From positions 4,252,001 through 4,316,000 of the forward strand of contig NZ_CP076538.1 of NCBI RefSeq assembly GCF_018885265.1: a stretch of DNA of 64,000 nucleotides. The letters run 5' to 3'. Both the position numbers and the translations under genes were made by a program. The stretch comes from Amycolatopsis aidingensis. Lineage in GTDB: Bacteria > Actinomycetota > Actinomycetes > Mycobacteriales > Pseudonocardiaceae. The notes beneath the pieces are model-generated. The model was not told the origin of the DNA, did no database searches, and worked only from the letters and a program-made list of their open reading frames with translations. Of this stretch, positions 9,036 to 16,547 are shown one piece after another (position 1 is the first letter of the stretch; each line of letters starts with the position of its first letter).

Positions 9036-9067
9036 CGGTCCTCCTCCGTTACGTGGCTGACGGTGGA

Positions 9068-9094
9068 ATGCCCACGCGATCCGCCGCCGAAACC
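9068..9094 (-). promoter_or_regulatory. σB-like promoter of the CBS gene
   Basis: Reverse strand: GGTTT (9094-9090), 16-base spacer, GGGCAT (9073-9068). One mismatch from GGGTAT in the -10 element; spacing and position before the start at 9035 are good. Confidence 0.45.
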
Positions 9095-9144
9095 ACCAGC
9101 CCGGAGGGCTGCCATTGACCTCGGAGGGGGCAGTCGCAGCGGGG

Positions 9145-9918
9145 TTACCCCGGCTTGTTTCCGTTACCGGCGACGGTGAGTCCGTACTCATCGTGACGAC
9201 GCAACCAGCCCATAGCTGGATCGCTGCCACGGCCAGGCGGTTCTTCCCACTCTTCCTGCCGGCCGCAGGCGGTGAGATCCAACCAGTTGTAGGTGCCGTT
9301 GACCGGATCGATGCCGCGCGCGTAGCAGGAATAAGTGTGGAAGACGCGATCGCCCTGACGCAGGAACGCACTCACGCCGGGCTTGTCACCACGGTATCCA
9401 AGCCAGCCTGGTTTCTGCTGGACAAGCTGATCCAGATCCCGGTAGTTGTACTCAACCGGCGCGATCGACGGATCAAAGCTGACGCGAAAGTCGTAGTTGA
9501 AGTCGCTGCCGTACGACGAGTACCAGGGGACGGTCCACCCCATTCGTTCCCGATAGCGCTCGAGTTTGTCCATCGGCGCCCGGGATACGGCCGAGAACGA
9601 TGTGTCGCGGGCGTGCAAGTGATCGAGGTTGCCGATGCCGTCGATCCAGAACGAGCAGGACGGACAGGCTTCGTCGGCTTCGGGGGCGAACATGACGTGG
9701 AAGACCAGCAACTGACTCCGGCCGTCGAACAGATCCCGCAACGTGGCCGCGCCGTGCGGACCCTCGAAGGCGTAGTCCTTGGTGATCTCGACCATCGGCA
9801 GCCTGCGGCGGGCCGCATTGACCTCATCTCGCTGCCGGGTGAGTTCCTTCTCCCGCTCGAGCAACTCCCGCCGTGCCGCGAGCCATTCCTCCCGGGTCAC
9901 AACCTCCGGATCCGACAT
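9145..9918 (-). CDS. DUF899 thioredoxin-like family protein
   Basis: A 257-residue cytoplasmic protein of the DUF899 family, related to the thioredoxin fold; the biochemical role is not established. The core is KDYAFEGPHGAATLRDLFDG, LLVFHVMFAPEADEACPSCS with a CxxC pair, then FHTYSCYARGID and YNWLDLTACGR, all family hallmarks. The N-terminal 40 residues are a predicted helix. It is divergent from the polysaccharide deacetylase locus; the 130-base upstream region contains a 13-bp palindrome (9942-9954) that may be an operator. Confidence 0.85.
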   Translation of the reverse strand: MSDPEVVTREEWLAARRELLEREKELTRQRDEVNAARRRLPMVEITKDYAFEGPHGAATLRDLFDGRSQLLVFHVMFAPEADEACPSCSFWIDGIGNLDHLHARDTSFSAVSRAPMDKLERYRERMGWTVPWYSSYGSDFNYDFRVSFDPSIAPVEYNYRDLDQLVQQKPGWLGYRGDKPGVSAFLRQGDRVFHTYSCYARGIDPVNGTYNWLDLTACGRQEEWEEPPGRGSDPAMGWLRRHDEYGLTVAGNGNKPG

Positions 9919-9941
9919 GGCCTCAGTCTCCCTTCACGCAC

Positions 9942-9954
9942 TTGCATCATGCAA
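9942..9954. promoter_or_regulatory. Palindromic operator candidate
   Basis: TTGCAT-C-ATGCAA is a perfect inverted repeat 24 bases before the DUF899 start. Small dyads of this type are often bound by ArsR, MarR or TetR repressors. No regulator gene is adjacent. Confidence 0.4.
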
Positions 9955-10048
9955 TCGCCTGCACGGTAATGGCAGGTGATGGTAGTTTGCAAGCGGTTGA
10001 GGGTGGTCCTATGGGCGAACCAATCCGTCCATCCGATCGACCGCCCGG

Positions 10049-10732
10049 TCAGCATCCTGGGACGGGGCGGAACACATAGCCTTTGGCGCGCAGTTCGGGC
10101 AGCGCCAGCCGAAGGGCGGCGACGGTCCGCGCGCGGTCGCCGCCCCCGTCGTGCAGCAGTACCACGGCTCCCGGGTAGGCATCCGCCACGAGCCGGTCCG
10201 CGATCGCCCGCGCACTGGGCTCGCGCCAGTCCGCGGAGTCGACGTTCCAGCGCACCGATCGCAGGCCCCGCTCGCCGAGCGCGTGCCGGACGGTCTCGTC
10301 AACGGCGCCGTACGGCGGACGCAGGCAGGTGCTGTCCGAGCCCGCGTCGCGCACCGCCGCCATCGAGCGATCCAGCTGCCCGGCGAGTTCGGTCGGTCCC
10401 AGCCGGGTCAGGTCCGGGTGACTCCAGGTATGTCCGGAAAGGACATGACCTTCGGCGATCTCGCGGCGGGCCAGCCCGGGATGGGCGGCCAGATTCCTCC
10501 CGATCGCGAAGAAAGTCGCCTGTGCCTGGTTGGCCTTCAGCACATCCAGGATCCCGGCCGTCGCGCCGCCCGGGCCGTCGTCGAAGGTCAGGTACAGCTC
10601 CTTGGCCGGGTGCGTCCTTGCGGTGGGGACCGCGCAGGCCGCGACGACCGGCACCGCGACGAGCGCGGCGGCGAGACCGCGGAAGGCCCGGCAGGCTGGC
10701 AGCAGAGTCTTATGCGAAAGAGGGTTATGCAC
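10049..10732 (-). CDS. Polysaccharide deacetylase (NodB domain) lipoprotein
   Basis: Metal-dependent N-deacetylase of the CE4/NodB family, acting on cell-wall or extracellular amino sugars. All five motifs are visible: TFDDGPGG, SGHTWSHPDL, RPPYGA, WNVDSADW and VLLHDGGG. From the GTG at 10732 the protein starts with a signal sequence ending in a lipobox (VVAAC), so it is probably an exported lipoprotein of about 227 residues. The start is uncertain: an ATG at 10855 is also in frame, but it would put 41 extra charged residues before the signal peptide. It is divergent from a response regulator/kinase pair and probably part of that regulon. Confidence 0.85.
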   Translation of the reverse strand: MHNPLSHKTLLPACRAFRGLAAALVAVPVVAACAVPTARTHPAKELYLTFDDGPGGATAGILDVLKANQAQATFFAIGRNLAAHPGLARREIAEGHVLSGHTWSHPDLTRLGPTELAGQLDRSMAAVRDAGSDSTCLRPPYGAVDETVRHALGERGLRSVRWNVDSADWREPSARAIADRLVADAYPGAVVLLHDGGGDRARTVAALRLALPELRAKGYVFRPVPGC

Positions 10733-10839
10733 AGCGGTAGGTTCGGCTGCCGCCCGTGCCTCACCTCGTATCCGGACGCCCCGAGCCACCCTCCGCAGGC
10801 TCCGGGCTGCCCCCGTCGCCTGGATCGTGCATAACCCTC
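10720..10839. promoter_or_regulatory. Inverted 13-bp repeats between deacetylase and response-regulator genes
   Basis: GAGGGTTATGCAC (10720-10732) and its exact complement GTGCATAACCCTC (10827-10839) face each other with 94 bases between. TTATGC also recurs directly 15 bases apart (10710 and 10725), the spacing style of OmpR-family sites. They are good candidates for binding by the adjacent response regulator. The region 10733-10969 otherwise shows no gene. Confidence 0.45.
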
Positions 10840-10969
10840 GCAATGTCGATCGCATATCCCCGACACTCGCCGCACCGGTTGGCGGCGCGGTCGCCACAAT
10901 GTCCTGATTCGGTCGCAGTCTCCGCGGCCGCACGGGCGGCGCAGGCTGCTGGGGCCGATAATCGATCAC

Positions 10970-11647
10970 GTGGCACGAATTCTGCTGATCGAGGATGACC
11001 AGGCGATTCGCAGCGGCCTCGCCCTCGCGCTCGGCAGGCACGGGCACGACGTACGCGAGGCAGGCACCGGCGAGCAGGGCCTGCGCGCCCTTGGCAGCAC
11101 GCCGCCCGATGTCGTCGTGCTGGACCTGATGCTGCCCGGCATCGACGGCTTCGAGGTCTGCCGCCGCATCCGCGCGGACGGCGACCTGCCGATCATCATG
11201 CTCACCGCTCGCGGCGACGACCTGGACATCGTCGGCGGACTGGAGGCCGGCGCGGACGACTACGTGGTCAAACCGGTCCAGCCGAGGGTGCTGGACGCAC
11301 GTGTCCGCGCGGTGCTGCGCAGGGGCGCACCGGCCGAGCATGGTGCGCGCGAGCGGCACCACGACCTCACCATCGACCGGGCCGCACTGACCGTGCACAA
11401 GGGCGAGGTGCAGGTCTCGCTCACCCCGACCGAGCTGCGCCTCCTGCTGGAGCTGTCCCGCGCGCCCGGCCAGGTACTCAGCCGCAGGCAGTTGCTCGAG
11501 CTGGTGTGGGAGCACGACTACCTCGGTGACTCCCGCCTGGTGGACAACTGCGTCCAGCGGTTGCGGGCCAAGATCGAGGACGAGCCGTCCCGGCCCGTGT
11601 TCGTGCAGACCGTACGTGGCTTCGGCTACCGGTTCGGCCCGGTATGA
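10970..11647 (+). CDS. OmpR/PhoB-family response regulator
   Basis: A 225-residue DNA-binding regulator. The receiver domain (1-115) has the acidic pair in LLIEDDQAI, the phospho-accepting Asp at about residue 51 (VVVLDLMLPG), Thr in LTARGDD and Lys in VVKPVQ. The winged-helix output domain (130-225) ends with the family signature TVRGFGYRF. It starts at GTG 10970 and overlaps the kinase gene by 4 bases (ATGA), so the two are co-translated. A lipoprotein follows the kinase, giving the same gene order as the CseB-CseC cell-envelope systems of streptomycetes, although the identity with CseB is only inferred. Confidence 0.94.
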   Translation: MARILLIEDDQAIRSGLALALGRHGHDVREAGTGEQGLRALGSTPPDVVVLDLMLPGIDGFEVCRRIRADGDLPIIMLTARGDDLDIVGGLEAGADDYVVKPVQPRVLDARVRAVLRRGAPAEHGARERHHDLTIDRAALTVHKGEVQVSLTPTELRLLLELSRAPGQVLSRRQLLELVWEHDYLGDSRLVDNCVQRLRAKIEDEPSRPVFVQTVRGFGYRFGPV

Positions 11648-13068
11648 GACCGCTGGCCAGGGCTCGCTCGGTGCTCGGCGGGCTGCGCGCGCGGCTGATC
11701 CTGGCGTTCATCGCGGTGGCCGTGACCGGCGCGGCTGCCGCTGCGTGGGCCAGCGCGGCATCGGCGGGCAGCTCACTGCTGGAGGAGGCACAGCGCCGGA
11801 TCGCCGACGAGATCGAGCGGAAGGTCACCGCGACCGCACCCAGCATGCCCTACCCACCGGACCAGGCCGCGCTGGACCGGCTGCGGACCACGATCGGCGG
11901 GCCCGCGCTGGTGACCTACGGCGCCCTGCGCTCGGCGACCGGCCCGGTCCAGGACCTGCTGACGCCCCGGCTGCGAAGCGCCACCGGCGAAACCGACCGG
12001 CTGCTGGCGCAACGGGTGCAGCGGGGCGGACCGAAACTGGTGGTCGGCACCCCGGTCCTGATCACCGGCCTGGACGGTGTCCGGCGGCACTCCGGCGTCG
12101 AGGTCTACGCGGTGCGGGACCTCGGCGGGGTGCAGCAGCAGGTCGACGCGCTGACCGCGAACGCGAGCCGCACCAGCGCGCTGGCCCTGCCGGTCGCGGT
12201 GCTGCTCGCGCTGCTCGCCGCGCGGGGGGTGCTACGACCGGTACGGGACCTGCGGACCGCGGCGCGCAGGCTGGCCGGGGGTGACCTCGGCGCGCGGCTG
12301 CGACCCCGCGGTTCGGACGAACTCGCCGAGCTCGCCGAGACGTTCAACGACACCGCGGCGTCCCTGGAACGGTCGGTCGGCGAGCTGGCCAGGATGGAGG
12401 CCGACGCACGCCGCTTCGTCGCGGACGTGTCACACGAGCTCCGCACGCCGCTGACCACGCTGACCGCAGTGACCGAGGTGCTGGAGGGCGAGGCGGAGCG
12501 GATGCCTGCCGACGCCCGGGAGTCCACCCGGCTGGCGGTGTCCGAGACCCGCAAGCTGGCCAGGCTGGCGGAGGATCTGATCGAGGTGTCCCGGTTCGAC
12601 TCCGGCGCGGCTACGCTCCGCCCCGAGGAGGTCGAGCTGCGCGCGGCGGTGCGCGACTGCCTGCACACCCGGGGCTGGCTGGACGAGGTCCAGCTGGACG
12701 CACCGGAGGAGGTGGCCGCCGTGCTGGACCGGCGGCGCCTGGATGTGATCACGGCGAACCTGGTCGGCAACGCGCGCAGGCACGGTGCGCCGCCGGTGGT
12801 GGTGCGGCTGCGGGGCGAGCAGGAGTGGGTCCACCTCGAGGTAACCGATCACGGCGCTGGCCTTGCGGACGAGGTGGCGCCGCACGTGTTCGACCGCTTC
12901 TACAAGGCCGACACCGCCCGCGCCCGCTCCGAGGGCAGTGGGCTGGGCATGGCGATTACCGCGGAGAACGTCAAGCTGCACGGCGGGACGATCGAGGCGG
13001 GCAACGCCGCGGGGGCCGGTGCCCGCTTCACCGTGCGCCTGCCCAGGTGGACGGAGGTGAGTCCGTGA
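11644..13068 (+). CDS. Sensor histidine kinase partner of the upstream response regulator
   Basis: A 474-residue membrane sensor kinase. Transmembrane helices are near residues 17-38 and 176-196, with about 135 residues outside the cell between them as the sensing domain. HAMP follows (RPVRDLRTAARRLAGGDLG), then HisKA with the phospho-His in FVADVSHELRTPL (about 263) and HATPase_c with NLVGNARRHG, DHGAGL and GSGLGMAI. Its stop overlaps the next start, so it forms one operon with the regulator and a lipoprotein. The signal is unknown; neighbours (wall deacetylase, lipoprotein) suggest envelope stress. Confidence 0.94.
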   Translation: MRPLARARSVLGGLRARLILAFIAVAVTGAAAAAWASAASAGSSLLEEAQRRIADEIERKVTATAPSMPYPPDQAALDRLRTTIGGPALVTYGALRSATGPVQDLLTPRLRSATGETDRLLAQRVQRGGPKLVVGTPVLITGLDGVRRHSGVEVYAVRDLGGVQQQVDALTANASRTSALALPVAVLLALLAARGVLRPVRDLRTAARRLAGGDLGARLRPRGSDELAELAETFNDTAASLERSVGELARMEADARRFVADVSHELRTPLTTLTAVTEVLEGEAERMPADARESTRLAVSETRKLARLAEDLIEVSRFDSGAATLRPEEVELRAAVRDCLHTRGWLDEVQLDAPEEVAAVLDRRRLDVITANLVGNARRHGAPPVVVRLRGEQEWVHLEVTDHGAGLADEVAPHVFDRFYKADTARARSEGSGLGMAITAENVKLHGGTIEAGNAAGAGARFTVRLPRWTEVSP

Positions 13069-13559
13069 TGAGGAAAGCCGCGCTCGCCGCGCTCGTGGTG
13101 GGGGTGCTCGGGCTGTCCGGGTGCGGCGTGCGGCCGAGCGGGGTGCTCGACGGATGGCAGGCTCCGACCGGCCTCGCCACCGGCACCCCGGTGTACCTTG
13201 TGGACGGTTCGGGCCACCTGGTGGTGCAGCGCCGGGGTGACCGGCTGGACACGATCGGCCAGGCGATCAAAATGCTCCTCACCACCACGCCAGAACGGAC
13301 CGGTGGGCTGCGCTCCTACGCCGGATACAGCGAGGTCGCGCTGGAGCTTCCGGTCACCACCGCCGACGGCGTGATCACCGTGACGCTGCCGATCGACCGG
13401 GACGAGGTGCGCAACGAGACCGGTGTCGACCAGCTGGTCTGCACCACGTTGGCGGCGCACCAGCAGGCAGGCGGCTCCCCGGCCACTCTGGCCCGGCTGA
13501 CCTTCGTGCACGGCCCGGCCACCGAACCCCGCCACTGCCCGGTGCTGCCGAAGCGCTGA
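13068..13559 (+). CDS. Lipoprotein with GerMN-like domain, TCS-associated
   Basis: A 163-residue exported lipoprotein. Signal peptide MRKAALAALVVGVLGLSGCG has a clear lipobox (LSGC) at residue 19. The remainder resembles the GerMN/LpqB-type beta-rich domain (VYLVDGSGHLVVQRRG, MLLTTTPERTGGLRSY). The ATG overlaps the kinase stop, so it is translated with it. In analogous operons the lipoprotein tunes the sensor kinase or binds at the membrane; this role is inferred from position. It is followed directly by a large mirror-image repeat array that may end the transcript. Confidence 0.82.
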   Translation: MRKAALAALVVGVLGLSGCGVRPSGVLDGWQAPTGLATGTPVYLVDGSGHLVVQRRGDRLDTIGQAIKMLLTTTPERTGGLRSYAGYSEVALELPVTTADGVITVTLPIDRDEVRNETGVDQLVCTTLAAHQQAGGSPATLARLTFVHGPATEPRHCPVLPKR

Positions 13560-13566
13560 CCGCGAA

Positions 13567-13703
13567 CGGCCAACACACGCGCGTAGCCGGCCAACACGTG
13601 CGCGCAGACGGCAAACACACCGGGCTGGGTGTGTTTGCCGCTCATGCGCACGCGTTGGCTGTCCATGCGCACGCGTTGGCTGTCCATGCGCACGCGTTGG
13701 CCG
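13567..13703. repeat. 21-bp-phased palindromic repeat array
   Basis: Core CGGC(A/C)AACAC appears at 13567, 13588 and 13609; its complement G(T/C)GTT(T/G)GC(C/T)G appears at 13631, 13652, 13673 and 13694. All steps within each half are exactly 21 bases. The centre is a perfect 13-bp stem (13609-13621 with 13628-13640) and a 6-base loop. The units between 13643 and 13705 are near-identical 21-mers. RNA would fold into one long hairpin, so it could act as a terminator of the kinase operon. The same core recurs at 50473-50567. Confidence 0.85.
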
Positions 13704-13771
13704 TTCCCGGCCATCCCTTGCGACACGATCGCGACATCACGGGGACCGCGCCCGGACGAGGGGCCTGCAGC

Positions 13772-15004
13772 GTGTCGGTCATGAATGCCATACGGATACG
13801 AACCACCTCGGGGGACGCGCCGCCGACCGAGTCCGTTCGGGGGCTTCCCCGCGGCAGGCTCCTCGGCATCGACGCGGTGCGGGCGCTGGCGATCATCGGC
13901 GTGTTCGTCGCGCACTTCTACGCGACCGGCTGGCTGAGCGCGGGCCGGCCAGCGGACACGCCGCCCGTACTGGACTGGCTCAGCGAGCAGACCTCGTCCC
14001 GGGCAATGAGCCTGTTCGTCCTGCTGGCCGGCGTGTCGGTCGCGCTGATGACCGGCGGGAGCAGGCCGTACGCGGGCGGCGACATGTCCACCGCCCGGCG
14101 CAGGGTCGCCGTGCGCGCGCTCGCGCTGTTCCTGATCAGCCTGTGCATCGACGAGTTCGGCGCTTCGGTGCTGAGCTACTACGCCGTCCTGCTGCTGTTC
14201 CTCATCCCGCTGACCCGGCTGCGCCCGCGCACGCTGTTCGCCGCGGCCGGGCTCGCCGTGCCGCTGGTGACGAGCTACGCGTGGTGGGTCATGTCCGCGC
14301 ATCCGGATTGGATGATGCTCGACGCACCGTCCGGCCTTGAGGTGTTCACCAGCCCGGGCCAGTGGGACGAGTTCCTGCTCCAACTCGGGTTCACCGGTGG
14401 TGGATTCCAGACCGTGTACGGCATTCCGCTGGTGCTCGCCGGACTCGCGATCGGACGGCTCGACCTGCACGACCGTGCCCTCCGGCTGCGGCTGCTGGTT
14501 GCCGGGCTTGGCGTCGCGCTAACCAGCTACCTCGGCTACGCGGTGCTCTGGCATGGTCTCGGCGCCGGCCGGCAGGTGGCCGCCGCGATGAGCGCTCCCC
14601 CGGCCGGATCCGGCCCGCCGGCGTTGCCGTGGCAGACCCTGCTCGGCATGCCGACCGACGGTCCGTACGCGACCAGCCCGCTCGGGATCGTGTTCATGAT
14701 CGGTGTGGCGCTGCTCCTGCTCGGCGGGATGCTGCTGGTGTTCGAGCGCCGGGGCGCCGGCACCGCCCTGTGGCCGCTCGCGGCGGCCGGCGGCATGACG
14801 ATGACGTGGTACGCCGGGCACTTTGTCTACCTGTCGCTGATCGGCGACCCGAAGGCGGTGTCGTTCGTCCACCTCGCCATGGCCGTGGCGGTGCTGCTCG
14901 GGGTGTCCGTGCTGTGGCGGCACTGGATGCGGCGCGGCCCGCTGGAGTGGTTGGTACACAAGGTGGTCACCACCATCGTCCCCGGCCACTCCGCACGGCG
15001 ATAG
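13772..15004 (+). CDS. DUF418/acyltransferase-type polytopic membrane protein
   Basis: A 410-residue membrane protein with about 10 helices. It opens with RLLGIDAVRALAIIGVFVAHF, the hallmark of the DUF1624/DUF418 (heparan-alpha-glucosaminide acetyltransferase-like) and related acyltransferase-3 superfamily, and ends with WYAGHFVYLSLIG and further helices. These proteins move acyl groups across the membrane onto sugars or antibiotics, but the substrate here is unknown. GTG 13772 was chosen since GAGGGG lies 8 bases before it; the longer frame would read through the repeat array. A strong stem-loop follows at 15015. Confidence 0.75.
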   Translation: MSVMNAIRIRTTSGDAPPTESVRGLPRGRLLGIDAVRALAIIGVFVAHFYATGWLSAGRPADTPPVLDWLSEQTSSRAMSLFVLLAGVSVALMTGGSRPYAGGDMSTARRRVAVRALALFLISLCIDEFGASVLSYYAVLLLFLIPLTRLRPRTLFAAAGLAVPLVTSYAWWVMSAHPDWMMLDAPSGLEVFTSPGQWDEFLLQLGFTGGGFQTVYGIPLVLAGLAIGRLDLHDRALRLRLLVAGLGVALTSYLGYAVLWHGLGAGRQVAAAMSAPPAGSGPPALPWQTLLGMPTDGPYATSPLGIVFMIGVALLLLGGMLLVFERRGAGTALWPLAAAGGMTMTWYAGHFVYLSLIGDPKAVSFVHLAMAVAVLLGVSVLWRHWMRRGPLEWLVHKVVTTIVPGHSARR

Positions 15005-15014
15005 GAACACGAAA

Positions 15015-15062
15015 CGCCCTCCCTCCAAGGAACGGGTCTGCTCCCGGCTTCGAGGGAGGGCG
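15015..15062 (+). terminator. Stem-loop after the membrane protein gene
   Basis: CGCCCTCCCTC (15015-15025) pairs with GAGGGAGGGCG (15052-15062), an 11-bp perfect stem, 10 bases after the stop. There is no T-tract, as is usual for actinobacterial intrinsic-like terminators. The stretch 15063-15161 shows nothing else. Confidence 0.65.
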
Positions 15063-15161
15063 AGCAGTGCTGCGGGCTACTCCTCGACGTTGACGCAGGC
15101 GAGAAGGCCCACGCAGCCGCGCGGGGTGCGGGTGCATGGGCGGTGTTCGTGCTCGGCACCT

Positions 15162-15299
15162 GCCGGACGATTGGATCATGAGCGAGATCGTCGCCAGAAC
15201 GGCGAAGAGCCTCCTGGCCCGGGTGGATACCAAGTCCGGAGGCTCTAGTTTCGGCCGTCGGGCTGGCTCGATTCGAACCAACGACCCCTTGACCCCCAG
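15162..15299. repeat. Decayed tRNA-Pro 3-prime end plus terminator (outermost left att remnant)
   Basis: A 138-base stretch matching 31019-31156 at roughly 85% by eye: it covers the tRNA-Pro 3-prime flank, a terminator-like hairpin (about 15208-15246) and the 3-prime part of the tRNA (15258-15299). It ends with the shared 18-base core CGACCCCTTGACCCCCAG (15282-15299), after which the sequence departs from a tRNA. The T-stem has a mismatch, so it is no longer functional. It marks the left end of the whole island, probably the original chromosomal tRNA end. Confidence 0.7.
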
Positions 15300-15477
15300 C
15301 ATTGGGACTCCAGCTCTGTACTAATAAGCGAAGTTCCGGCTCTGCAATAAAAGTAGCACGACCAGTTTCCGTGTCCAACACCATCCTGTCGGTGACTACC
15401 TTGCCGCTCGGGAGCAGGAGAGACCTCCGCCACGGCAGGTGGCCTCGCGCGGTGTGTTCGGCCCGCCGAGGGCAGTG

Positions 15478-15735
15478 CTGTGTGTGGCTGGCTTTCCACC
15501 TCGTGTGGAGTACCATGGCGAGACGATCGAAGTACGCGGAGCGGAGAAGAAGTTCACCTCCGACAGCACCGCAGGTCCGGTGCTTGCGTACCTGCTTTCT
15601 GGGCATTCGATTGACCTCGCCGACGTGACGGCGGCAACCGGCGTGGACGCGGCGGCCATCGCCGCACCATTGTTGAAGGACGGTGTGTGCCGAGCTGACC
15701 GAGGCGTTGTCCTCGTGCCTGCACCGGTTTGGTGC
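15478..15735 (+). pseudogene. C-terminal remnant of a cupin/JmjC-like or similar gene
   Basis: A protein-like segment reads PRVEYHGETIEVRGAEKKF, AGPVLAYLLSGHSIDLAD and TAATGVDAAAIAAPLLKDGV, then needs a frame change at about 15690 to continue as AELTEALSS. This resembles the C-terminal winged-helix end of actinobacterial cupin (JmjC-like) proteins, as far as I recall them; the catalytic part is missing. No start codon with a ribosome-binding site is present. It is a relic inside the decayed left insertion. Confidence 0.4.
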
Positions 15736-16010
15736 CGACTGGAACCTGCTCGAACACGCCGTAAGTCGTGGCATGCGCGGCATCGACACCGCGTACAACT
15801 CCCAGCGGCACCGGCGAGCGCCCGGTGCATTCGCTCGATCGCAGGCCGGATGAGGTGTTCCTACATAACCCGAAAGTCACACTGCCAGAACTCGACCCCG
15901 CGGAGTTCTGCGACAGGTTGGCAGCCGCCTGCGCTACGCTGCGCGAGGCCGTGCAATCCGGATCGTGCGGCGTGTGGGGCGTCGCGAGGCGGGATCCTCG
16001 CCCCGTCGCG
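15736..16010 (+). pseudogene. Aldo/keto reductase-like fragment
   Basis: GMRGIDTAYNSQRH (about 15760) looks like the RGIDTA(Y)-nucleotide-binding start of aldo/keto reductases, and after a shift VHSLDRRPDEVFLHNPKVTL and SGSCGVWGVAR (15830-15985) match the middle of the same family. The two parts are in different frames and most of the barrel between and after them is gone. Non-functional remnant; family assignment is moderate. Confidence 0.45.
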
Positions 16011-16029
16011 CCCGCCGTAGAACGACACG

Positions 16030-16547
16030 TCTACCTCGGTTCGTCCTCGAGACGTGCGCCACCGCGGACGAAGCCAAGCGTGCACTGCTCGGCGCGAAGC
16101 AGTACGACCTCAGGACGCCGTTGCACTACTGATCGCCGACGCGGAAGGCAACTCGTTCGTCTGGGAACACGGGCCCGGCGGTGACGAGCACACCGTCGAG
16201 TCCGACAGTGGCGCCCTCTGCGTCACCAACCACCTGCTGCACCGCCATCCCGACCGGCCACACTGCCCCTAGGACACCGAGAAACGCTGCGGACCTACGA
16301 GCGCTACCGCACGCTGCGGAAGCGGGCCGCCGAACCCGCGACGACAGGCACGGCACTGCGCTCCACTTTGGACGAAATCGGCTTCACCGCGGCCAACTCG
16401 ACGCTGTACCCGATGCGGACGCTGTGGCGCCCGGCGTTCGACCTGACCGAACGCACCATGTCGACTCGGTTCTACCTCGGCGACGGTCCGGACGGCGAGG
16501 CACGCCACAGCGAGGAGCTCACCTTCGCACCGGGCACCATGCGGTGA
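16030..16547 (+). pseudogene. Remnant of a C45/AAT-family acyltransferase (carcinine hydrolase-like)
   Basis: Three frames must be joined. ETCATADEAKRALLGAKQYD (about 16049-16110) is followed by a one-base loss at 16130, then IADAEGNSFVWEHGPGGDEH and ALCVTNHLLHRHP, another shift near 16262, then RTYERYRTLRKRAAEPAT and RTMSTRFYLGDGPDGEARHS to the stop at 16545. These are features of the autoproteolytic acyl-CoA:6-APA acyltransferase-like (C45) family. The N-terminal catalytic Cys region is absent. Pseudogene. Confidence 0.6.

Noticed and set aside
13567..13703. Possible CRISPR array
   Set aside because: Units are 21 bp with no separate unique spacers of 30-40 bp, the two halves are mirror images, and no cas gene is nearby.
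13598..13771. Upstream extension of the membrane protein with HAHALAV repeats
   Set aside because: It is translation of the DNA repeat array; a ribosome-binding site supports the later GTG at 13772.
15258..15299. Second tRNA gene
   Set aside because: Only the 3-prime half is present, with a T-stem mismatch, and no 5-prime half follows.
15180..15324. Short forward frame across the left att remnant
   Set aside because: It is translation of the terminator and tRNA remnant.
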